Below are positions 17,007 through 26,800 of a DNA stretch of 31,470 nucleotides, piece by piece (the first letter of the stretch is position 1; each line of letters opens with the position of its first letter). The stretch lies in contig JWZX01003225.1 in assembly GCA_001275005.1 (NCBI GenBank), positions 1 to 31,470 on the forward strand. Reading direction: 5' to 3'. The position numbers and the translations under genes are program-made. The notes under the pieces are model-generated. The model saw only the letters and a program-made list of their open reading frames with translations, was not told the DNA's origin and made no database searches. The DNA comes from Chrysochromulina tobinii. Its lineage: Eukaryota; Haptophyta; Prymnesiales; Chrysochromulinaceae.

Positions 17007-20000
17007 TCACGCATCGAGATGCACTTTTCGAACTCGTCGGCGACTCGGAGGCTTCTCCTTGGCTGTGAACGAGCTCTCTGGCTTCTCCTCAGCTCTGTAC
17101 GAGCTCAAACACTCGGTCGTGGAAAGGGTCCTCGTAGGTGGCTTCTCCTTGGTAGCGGACGAGCTCATCGACTCTTCGAACATGGACGAGCCCGATGCAG
17201 GGTGCAGAGGGTCGTCGCCAGTGTTCGCTGATGCTGCTCTGGAGATGTGATGGTGCAGCCGCCCCTGACGGTTTAAGCTCCGGTGGCGACTGACGCCCCG
17301 ATCACCATTTCGGTCGCGCTCCAACATTGATGAATGGGCCTGCCTCATCTCCATGACCATGTTCTCCACCCGCAACAGCGTCTGCTCGAGCCGCTCAAGC
17401 CGATCGTCGCCGCTGTCACTGAAGCCGGGGCTACCAGCCCTCAGGATTGGACTGCTACCGCATGCAGCCCCACTCGACGAGCTACGCCTCACGCCGCTTG
17501 CAAAGACTCCGCATGCAGCCAGGAGTTCTTCGATCTTGTCGCCCATCTTGAGCTGGCGAGCCTCGAGGCGATCGGCCAGCGGCACTAAGATTGACGAAGC
17601 TGAAGCCTGCTCCTGCTGAACATCGAGCTTTTGCTCCTGCTCCTCGACCCTCGTCGCCTCAGCTTGCTTCTTCTCCTCCTCCGCTTCCTCAAATTGCTTG
17701 AGGTTATTGCCGAGTACTGGCACTCGCGCTAAGCCCCTAGAGATCAGCGTGGTCATCTTGGTGAAGATGCCATACTCGGAGGGGAGCTTCTCGCCTTTGC
17801 TTTCGGCATTCCTGCGCTGCGTGCGCTCGTCGTCGCGCAAGTTGGCCTGCGCCTCGCCGAGGATCGCTAGGAACATGGAGAGCAGGATGAAGACAGCGCA
17901 GAACAGGTACATCAGGTAGAGCACCGTGTTCATGTCTGCTCGGCGATCAGCGCAGAACAGAGGAACGCACCACACAGTCAAAGCAGCAGCGCATGCAGCC
18001 AGATGGCGTCGGGCGAGAATAGGAGGGGCTGAATTCAAGGGTGGATGTAGGGTGGATGGCAGGACCAGGAGGGGATGGCCGAACAGAGTAGAGCCCGGAG
18101 GGCACAAAGAGCGAGTGACGCACAGTCGGGTGAGTTGTCAATGATCAAGTCGAGATCGAAATCGCCGAAGAGGGCGCGGCCGAGGGTGACGAAGGAGTTC
18201 AACGGCGAGGCGAACTCGGCCATATTGGGTCCGAGTTGGATGAAGAGCACATTGGCGAATGCAAACACGGAGATACCGAAGACGACGCCGAAGAAGATGA
18301 GGTCGGCCATCGCCTTCTTGAGCACCGAAGGCGCCAAGCCCATCTTGGGCACAAGTATCGCCATGATCTTCATGATCTTTAGCAGCTGCAGGCACGAGGT
18401 CATGGCGAGGTAAAACTTGAGCCGGCGTGCATCCGTCATGGCCAGATGGTCGTCCTGGAAGCCGATGGAGGTACAGAAGTCGCCACAGACGAACGAACGG
18501 GCGTTCCGCAGGTAGGAGGTTGCCAAGATGTACACAAAGATGAAGAGGATGTACACTACCCAGTCCATCGCGTTCCAGATGTCGGAGAGGTACCTGTGTG
18601 ACGACATAGCGACGCGTGTTGGCGAAGCGTGCACAGCGCGAGACGTGTCGGAAGGCAGGGCTGGGGAGCGCGCGCAGGGCAGCAGAAGGAAGCGAGGGGC
18701 GGCAGTATGGCGTACTTGATGACGTCGCTTAACTCGAAGACGCCTGCCAGAAAAGGGAGTAGAAGCCGCGGTCCAAAGCCCAGTGAGCGAGGGCATGCAA
18801 CGCACATTTGAGTCTATAAAGCGCAGGCGGCGAGGAGAGCGTGCGACAACAAGGGGAGGAGAGCGCGTGCGGAAGAAGTGGCGTGGTGTGGGGGGGGGCA
18901 TCTGGCTCTGATCTGTCGAGCGGCCACCATCCTCGATGCAATCAGAGACCCAATCCGCGGCAATCAGTGGCAAGCAGCGCGGCAAGGTGGCAAAAGTGGT
19001 CACCATCTTCGAGGCCCAGAAGCTCAGGTAACTCCATCAAGCAGAAGAAGCAGGTGAAAGCAAGGCCGATTTTGCGCCAAAAGTCCGTATCGTCTATCTG
19101 GAACTGGCGCGAGACGCGCGTCAGAGTGTCATACGACGGCAGCACTGCGCCAGTGGAGGTGATCTCAAGCATGAGGCGAGCGGTGGACTTGACGCCCAAA
19201 TGATTGGACGTGAGCGGCACGAGCAGCTCGACCATCCGCGTCCGTGCGTCCACGTAATGGGCGCGCTTCAGATCGTTCCAGAACTCGACGATCGCGGCGC
19301 GGACGATGCCGGTGGTCCGGTTTTGGCGGCTGGGGTCGTTCGGGTCGCAGAGCTGGTGCACGTGATGCGAGTCCCACGAGAGGCGTACGCAGAAGAAGTG
19401 CGGCTTGCGCCCGTCGCCGCGCAGGACGCGGTACCGTTGGAAATCGGTCACTTGCGACGGCGTGCCCCGCTCATCTCGCAGGAACACCTCTGAGAAGAAG
19501 GGGATCACGAAGGAGACGTAGCCGGCGCCCGTGTAGCCGCGGAAGCTCGAGGGAGATGCAGACCACATCTTGGCTGAGCCCATCTCCTCTGCCGATCGCC
19601 AGCGGAAGGGGTAGCTCAGGGGCTGCTCAGGGTGCGTCGCATTGTATCCAAACGGTGCTGTGTCCTCAACGTACCCAACTCCGTCCGGCTCGGGGTAGCA
19701 TGTGCCGCCGATGGTATCCGTCGCGCAGAGCGTTGCACTCGTGGACGCCGCGCGCACCTGCAGGATGCGCAGGCCGTCCGTCCAGTCCATTTGGTTGAAG
19801 CGGTCGACGACGTCTGCAACCAACGGAGGAGTGGCCCCCTCGTTGGTAACGACCCCGTACCCCTCACCGTCCTGCAGCCGGTCGTCGTTGCAAAAGTCTC
19901 CGGGCGCACCATAATATATTGCACTATAATTGGTCTCTGTTGCCATGTCCGCCGACCGGAAGAAGCTGCCTTTGCCCACAGCCGCGCAGGTGGGGCCAAT

Positions 20001-20817
20001 GTTGCCGAGCAGCCCGGGCCACAGCAATGCGTTACCCCATTGCCAGATGTCCGCGATGCGTCGGATGGTGTTGAACTCCTTGAGGTCGTTGTCGTAGGCG
20101 TTGCCAGTTGTCGAGCTGCACGCACGACGTGGCACAGCCTTTGGGTCAGTCGGCAACAGTTTCAGGCTGCGCGTGAGGAGCTGTATGTGCGGGCACGGGC
20201 GCGGCCGTCACTCACATCAACGTGTCTGAAAACTGCTTGTCGAGATAGTACTCATCTGTGGAGCGCACCGAGCGCACGAGCATCTGCACGATGTACACGA
20301 AGGCAAAGTACATGAGCGTCTGCACCGTTACCGAGCTAGCGATGGCATAGACTGTACGAATGACCTTGAGGGCACAGCGTTTGCATCCCTGTACCCGTCC
20401 GATGTTTGGCTCGTCAGCGGCGGGCGGGGGCGCCTCGGTCGGGGGCACGATGGACGAAAGTTCAGGTTCACGGACCACGTCCATCAACTCGGCATGAGAT
20501 AAGGTTCCGTCCTGGTTCGTGTCAACGATGTCAAAGAAGGCATCTAGCTCCTCCTTTGTTTGACGGCATCCAAGAATCTTCGCGGCGCGACGGAATTCAA
20601 TGCGATTCAATTGCCCGTTGTCATCCTCGTCCCATAATTCGAACAAGTTTGTGAGGCGGTCACGCGATTCGAAGAGCGCTGCTTTCAGCGCGTCATGCGG
20701 CCGCTCATTCTTGCGGAGGAACGAGTGGAAGTGGCCCGTGCGTGGCCTTCGTTTCTTAGGGGCGGCTTCTTCATCCCAGATCCGGCGCTGCCTTGCGAGA
20801 AAGGCCTGCTGGGCCAT
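17007..20817 (-). CDS. Polycystin-2-like TRP cation channel with N-terminal EF-hands (five exons)
   Basis: Proposed exons: 20817-20216, 20115-19004, 18743-18716 (28 nt), 18593-18124 and 17935-17007. Introns are 100, 260, 122 and 188 bp, all GT-AG and phase-consistent, giving 1,046 residues. Two canonical EF-hand loops precede the first membrane span: DEDDNGQLNRIE (63-74) and DTNQDGTLSHAE (99-110). Span S1 is at about 161-183. Residues 195-545 form the polycystin extracellular domain, with GYTGAGYVSFVIP and TRMVELLVPLTSNHLGVKSTAR as family landmarks. S2 leads through the microexon (FELSDVIK) into YLSDIWNAMDWVV (S3). S4 and S5 follow, then the pore LGRALFGDFD, then S6 (YLMYLFCAVFILLSMFLAIL), then an acidic coiled coil (about residues 805-830) and a Ser-rich tail. 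Polycystins are Ca-permeable channels, often ciliary. A GCAG acceptor-like site just upstream of the ATG leaves room for an extra 5' exon. Confidence 0.87.
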
Positions 20818-21176
20818 CGCTTCCGCCCGGTCGGCCCGCTGCAAGGGGTCACTTTTTGGAAGCGAAGGTCATGAGTGTGCAGCAGTTAGAGCTGCCAAAA
20901 GTCATCAAGATGTCATTCGTATCTCATGACCTCCTTGATACTCTCCGAGATGTCATTCCAGAGATCATTCCAGACATTTCCTTTAGTTACGGATGATGTG
21001 TTTAATAGAAGTTGCGACGCGAAAAATTCGGTAATGTTTTGTCGGAATTGGACACCGTCATCTGCCCTCGGGCGCCGCCGAACATAAATGATCATTGACG
21101 ACTGAGGCGCGCGCCTCCACACCACGGTCCTAATTTCTGATCGTGTGTTAGAAGTCACACAGACACACATTCACAT
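20818..21176. other. Intergenic region, tandem minus-strand genes
   Basis: About 360 bp. It includes an imperfect CA-rich stretch (21155-21190) and several GTCATTC-like words (20910-20980). An 85-codon minus ORF (21170-20913) could in principle be a 5' exon of the channel gene, but nothing supports it. Confidence 0.5.
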
Positions 21177-23691
21177 TCACACATACACGTGTGTCATCGA
21201 GGGGCCCCCGAAGAGGTGCACGCCTACACCCCGCAGCCGCTCCGCAACCTTCGTGGCGCCGGATTCGCGCAAGAGCCCTTCTACCTCGGCGTCGAGCGCC
21301 GCACGCACATTGGCGAGGGCCGCGGCAACACGGCGGACGCGCGCGGCCGCTACTGCGCCGACGTCGCAGCTCCAGCGCGCCTCCGCTGCCCACTGCTCGG
21401 CGAGCTCGAGCAGCAGCGTGGCGCGTGCCACCGGGGGCAGCGGGCGGCAGGTAGAGGGCCGCGAGCAGGTAGCTTGAGTGGCTGCAGAGAGCGAGGTCCG
21501 CGCCAGCTCCGTCGAGTGTCGCGAGCGGCGCGAACGAGTGATCAAGGGTGGGCTCAGAGAGTGCGCCCGGCACGGCGCTGCGGCCGTACCAGAGCGGCAG
21601 CAGAGCGAGGGCACAGCCAGCCTGCAGCGGCGGCCGCTTGGGCTCCGCGCCACCCTGAGGCGGCCTCCTCCACGAGCTCGCTGCGTCTACGAGCTTCGAG
21701 ATCGCAATCTCGGCAATCTCGGGCGGCTTCGAGATCGCAATCTCGGCAATCTCGGGCGGCTTCGAGATCGCAATCTCGGCAATCTCGGGCGGCCCTGTAG
21801 ACTCGCCCGGAGCGGCGGGGGTGCGCGCCGTGGCGAGCGCGTATGCGTGGAGCAGCGCGAGCGCGTCGGACGGGCGCAGCAGGGGCAGCACGGCAGGCAG
21901 GTACAGGGCGCACGCGTCCACCAGCCTGCGCGCGTCGTGCAGAGGCAAGAGCGGCGCACGTAGCTCGAGCGCGGCGTGGCTGCTGCTGCCGCCGCCGCCG
22001 CCGCTGATGATCTCAGGCATGCGCCGTTTGCGAGGGCCACCCGAGTCTAGCCAGCCGCCCTGGGCGTGCAGACGGGCCGCGCGCCGTAGCAAGCCCTCCA
22101 GCACGCCCGAATAGCGAGAGTGGCCGGGCTGGCGCACCCAAAGCCGCACAGCGGGCCACCAATGGGAAAGTGCTGCCGCCTCATCGGACCGCGCGTCAAA
22201 CGAGGTCCGCAAGGGCACACAGAGCGTGGCTGGATAGCCGCCGCCACCTCCGTCGGCCACTACGCCCGCCCCCAGCGCCGCATCCAACGCCACGCGCCAT
22301 CCGGGTGCGCCGAGGCGCTCGATGGCCACACGGGCGCCCAACACGGCGCCTTCGTCTTCCAACGCGACGCATCGACGGCCTGTATGCAAGTGCTCACCAC
22401 GGCGCCCGTCCCCGTCTTCCATCGCGACGCTTCGACGGCCTGTGGGGCTGAGCATCTGGAGTATTGCGAGTGCTACGGCGCCGTCCGCCACAGGGCCATG
22501 GAGCTGCGCACTTCCCACAGGGCCATGGAGCAGCGCGCCAAGTGCGCACGCAAGCTCGCCCAAATCGCCACGTGTGGCCGCCAAAAGAGCACCCGCGCCT
22601 TGATCCGCCTTGAAGTTCTCACCTTGGGCACGCGCGGCCTCGGCGGTGCGCAAAAGCGCCCAATGCACCGCTGGGTTCGGAAGGTAGTCAGCTGCACTCG
22701 CCCACTCGTATGGCGGCGTCGTCGTGGTCGCGCCCGCGTCGTCCTCGGCGGCGAGGAGTGGCGCGAGACGGGTGCGCAGCAGGTGTGCGAGAGATGCATG
22801 CACCGGAAGCACCTGGTTGAGGAGCGGCTGCGCGCTATTGGTGCTACCGTCGGCGGTGGTACTGCTGTCGGCGGTGGTGCTGCCGGCGGCGGCGGTGCTG
22901 CTGCCGGCGGCGGCGGTGCTGCCCCAGATGGCCACGTGTCCCATGTCGACCGCCACGTGTCTCGCCTCTGAGAGGAGCTCGGAGACCACGGACGGCCGGA
23001 ATCGGCACGTGGGCGATGCGGAGGTGGACACGAGCTCGAGGGCCTGCAGCAGTGCCTCGTGCCACGCGACCTCGGAAGCCGCCGCGGCCGCCGGCTGGCC
23101 TGAAGCCGCCGATAGCGCGCAGAGCCGACGGAGCGGCTCGAGGAAGACAAGCTTTGACCGTCGCGGCTCGTCGAGCAGTGAAAGGATGGCCTTGGTTCGA
23201 GCGGCGTTGTGCAGGGAGAGGCGCCGCGTGATCGCGTGCACGATGCCTCGTGCGACGCGCCCATGCGTCGCGTAATTCGAGCAGCACTGCCGGAAGACGA
23301 GCTGCAAGCTCACCTTGGCTGTCGGCGGTGGCACAGCGGCCTTGTCGTCCGGCCCTTCGGTGGGTGCAGGGCCGACGGCGACGCGCATGACAGCTTCGAC
23401 GGCGTCAATCGCCTCGTCGCCGAAGAGGAACGCGATCACCTTGCTGATGTTTGGCTTGTGCTGGCTCTGCAAGCAGATTGTCAGCCATGCGCGAGGATTT
23501 CCGAGCACCTCGGTGCGGCTCGGATTAGCATCGAGCGGATGAGCCGGCTGTGAGGTCCACGAGCGCGAGGCGGTGTAGTAGGCCGCCTCGACATGCGCGC
23601 ACAGGGCGGCTTCGAGCCCGTGAGGGAAGCACGGCGAGGAAGCGTCTTCGGGCATCACGTCTCGCGCAAGTCGGTCCCCTGGGATGGTCAT
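21177..23691 (-). CDS. Unrecognised helical protein with apparent single-base frameshift
   Basis: The first ATG is at 23691. The protein is Ala/Leu/Arg-rich and probably all helical, with no family I recognise. Residues about 60-100 (PRAWLTICLQSQHKPNISKVIAFLFGD region) look the most conserved. There is an Ala/Ser/Thr linker repeat (nt 22840-22930) and a Gly run. Three perfect 11-residue repeats PPEIAEIAISK lie near nt 21700-21790. The LRPSDALALLHAYALA segment is faintly like helical-hairpin RNA-binding repeats, but I do not assign it. Near nt 21433-21437, a run of five C (coding strand), the protein-like frame shifts. The original frame turns Arg-rich, while the next frame continues with ARATLLLELAEQWAAEARW to the stop at 21177. 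Dropping one C joins them into about 837 residues. No plausible intron fits. This is either an assembly indel or a real lesion. Confidence 0.6.
21694..21792. repeat. Three perfect 33-bp tandem repeats
   Basis: Unit CTTCGAGATCGCAATCTC plus 15 more bases, copied three times without mismatch (starts 21694, 21727, 21760). On the minus strand it encodes three copies of an 11-residue Pro-Glu-Ile-Ala-rich unit. Perfect identity implies recent expansion or ongoing variation. Confidence 0.9.
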
Positions 23692-23809
23692 AGCGAAGTC
23701 TGCAAGTGTAGTGTGAAGAATAATTTCCACGCGTCGCGAGCTACATGTATTTGAGGAGACGTGTTGTGAAAGTCGGCGGTGTTAAAAAGACAGTTTGCTC
23801 CGTTTCAAT
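23692..23809. promoter_or_regulatory. Presumed compact bidirectional promoter
   Basis: Only 118 bp separate the divergent ATGs of the unrecognised helical protein (-) and the IQ/WW giant (+). It is less GC-rich than its surroundings, with a GTTAAAAAGACA stretch near 23781. Role inferred from position. Confidence 0.45.
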
Positions 23810-26800
23810 ATGTCGCAGTCCACGCTGTACTCCTTCAGCGAGTCGTGGGCTCCGAAGGGCGCACAGCTGTCGGCAGTGCAGCTCCATCCGTCACCGTCCC
23901 TCGAGTCCATTCCGGTGACGCGCCGAGGCGTGCGTCCCGCAACCGCGGCTGCAGCACGAGAGGCGGCTCGTCGCGTCGGCCAGTGGCGTGACCAGCAGCG
24001 GCAGAAGAGGATTGAGGAGGAGGAGAAGCAAGGCAAACCGTGGTTTAGGGAGCGCGGGGTGTCGGCGTCGAAACTGCGCATCAACGCGTGGCGCGCCGAG
24101 GCACTCGAGACGCCCACACCGCCGCGTAGCCTTATCGGGCTCGCCATGCCACCTGGCGGGCTGGGTGCCTCAGGCCGCGCGGAGCAGCTGCTCAACCAGC
24201 GGCTGGCGGAGCTCGAGCAGCTGGTCGGCCGGATGCGCCGCTTCGCACTGCTCAACGAGGAGCACGAGAACAAGACGAGCCCGCGCCTCGGAAACCGCTC
24301 GCCCAAGAGACCGAGCTCTGCCACGACGCTCGGCGAGCTGAGCAAGCACTCGTCGCTGGACGAGCGACGCACGATGCTTGGCGACCTGCTGTGCGCGCTG
24401 CGGGTGGCCATCGTAGGCGTGGTGGAGGCGGTGCAGGTGTGCCAGCACGAGCAGACAAACGACTCGTGCCTCAATCTCAACCTGCCGCGGCTGCGCGAGA
24501 TGTTCAGTCACTCGACGGAGGACGGTCAGAAGAGGAAACTCTCAAGCAGCGGTCTCGGCCAGGCCGACGCGAGCGGCTTCGCCGCGTACTCATCGAAGCG
24601 GCACGCGGCGATCCTGTGCAGCCTGACGGCCAAGGTGAGCTTCCTGCCGCTCCCGTTCGAGCAAGACCCGTTGCTTCTTCACTGGTTCGACTCCAAAGCG
24701 GAGATTTGGCGGGCGATCTGTGCCGGCAGCTGCATCGCCGCGACCAAGGTATGTGCTTCACGGCAGCATTCGGTGGGCGACCGCGAGCGCATGTATGCGG
24801 CGCAGAGCACGCTGCTCGAGGCGATCAAAAGGAGCGGCTCAGGCAAGCAGCGACCCCGGCCACGCACGATGCCGCCGCCGGCCGCCGAGCCGGTCAGCGC
24901 CGTGTCGAGCGCGCGCTCCAAAGAGTTAACGGCCCAACTGGTCTTTGCCGTTGCCGGTGCCACGCCGGGGCACCTGTCCCGACAAGGCCACGTTCGCGAT
25001 CTTTGCTCTCCGTTGACCACGTGCGACACGGCGCCCGCGGGGCTGATGGCAGCCACGACGCAGATGGCAGCCCAGCCGTCGAGGCAGCCACGGCCGCTGG
25101 CCAAAGAGCCCCGAGCGCTCCTCTCCGGCTCAGCGTCCGTGGGCACCCTGCCCGCGCTCACCGGAGCCTCCGCGGCGAGCGCGCCCATCCTCCATGCTGA
25201 GCGTGCTGCGCCAGCGCTGGCGTACCAGCCGGCCGGCGCCGCGACGGCGTTGGCACGTCCGGCCTCGGCGGCAGACTCGATAGCGGAGCACTCCGTGGCG
25301 TGGGGAGACAACTCTGTGACGCATTTCTCCTCTGCAGCTGGCTCGGCACAGCCGTCGGTCTTCACAGCTGGCTCGGCACAGCCGTCGGCGCGTGGCATGA
25401 CGCGCCCTTCCACCGCCGCATCGAGCTTGACCTCCCTCCGGTCGGCGAGGTCGCTCGCAAAGTCACCGTCGCGCGACAAGGAGCGCTCGGCCTCGCCGAG
25501 CAACCTACCGCACCTGACAACCGTCCACCAGCCGATCCCGCGGCAGAGGCCAAGGCGCGCTTGGAGGCGCGCGCGCGCGCCGTCTGGCGCGGGCTCGAGG
25601 TGATCCTCTACGGCGCCGAGGGTCGGTATGCACGCGTGCTGAAGGCCCTCGCCGCGAAAGAGGCTCAGGATGCGCGTAACCGCTCGATGAATGCACGCGC
25701 TCATGCAATTTTCCTCGTGGGTGGGGTCATGGATGAGGATACGAAACAGCTCATCGCGGCGCGCGCGCTGCAGCGCGTGTGGCGTGAGTTCCAGAGGCGC
25801 CGTCTCGAGCTGCTCAATCGCAAGGCGGAGCACACGGCGACCCTCGCCATCCTCGCGGCCGTTAAGTCGAACCCCGTGCTCATGCGTTTGACAGAGGCGA
25901 AGGCAAAAGCCGAAGCCCCAGGCGTCGCCGAACCCAAGGGCGGCAGTTTGAAGCGGGGCGCCAAGGGTAGCGCGCGCGGCGCCAAGGGCGGCCTGCCCGC
26001 GACGGCCAGCGCGCTGCGTGCGCACGAGCTGATGCGCCGCCGCGAGCACGAGTTGCTCCTGATGAAGGTGGCAGCGCGCCGCATCCTCTCCTTCTTCCGC
26101 TCGCCGTACTTCAAGGCACAGCACATTCATCGCACACGCATGGCCGTCGCGGTGCAGGCGAACGTGCGCCGGTACCTCACCAAAGCGCGTGTCGCGTACG
26201 AGCGCCAGAAGGAGGCGGCGGAGGAGCGCACTCACGTTCTCAACACGATGGCCGTGCCGATGGCCGAGCACTACGCGTGCTTGATCCAGCAGATCTTCCA
26301 GGCGCACAAGGTGACTGCACAGGAAAAGTACGAGCTCTTCCAGCTGCAGACGCTCGGATTCGCGAACGCGATCGCCGCAGAAGACGCCTTCTCACCCAGC
26401 GGCACCGCGTTGCTCGCGGCAGCCCACGTAGCGGAGCGGCAGGTGCTCATGGGGCGGCGGGAGATCGCCATCTCGCTGGGCGCCTTACCGGCTAATGAGC
26501 GCAATCGACCGGAGCCGATCACGGCCGCGGTGGTTTCGCAGACGGAGCAACTGCTTGCCGAGGGAGTGCAATATGCGGTGCTCGAGTCGCTCGGCAAGGG
26601 CAAGCTCGACGTGACGGCGTCGTCGATCAGCGCGTGGGTGGCGGCACTCATCAAGCGAGGGCTGCTCGAGGGAGCGCTGCACACGCTCGAGCGCCTCGAG
26701 GGAGCCTGGGCCGAGTTTTCGTCCCTCTTGGGCCAGCGTCAGCTGATCACGCAGCAGCTACGCGCGCCACCGCCCGTGCCGCCTGGGCGCATCTCTCCTT

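Noticed and set aside
20913-21170. 85-codon minus-strand ORF as a first exon of the polycystin gene
   Set aside because: No motif, no convincing donor in the right phase; left as intergenic.
22120-22971. 283-codon plus-strand ORF
   Set aside because: Antisense to the unrecognised helical gene; Arg/His/Gly-rich shadow.
24751-24807. 57-nt GT-AG intron candidate (GTATGT donor) in the IQ/WW gene
   Set aside because: It is a multiple of three and its translation (DRERMYAAQ) looks like normal helix, so it is kept as coding.
25523-25546. A 24-nt intron at the IQ/WW frame change
   Set aside because: Too short for a spliceosomal intron and wrong in length modulo three.
24679-26307. 542-codon minus-strand ORF
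   Set aside because: Antisense to the IQ/WW gene and spans its frame change. It lacks recognisable motifs and has Ala/Arg/Cys shadow composition.
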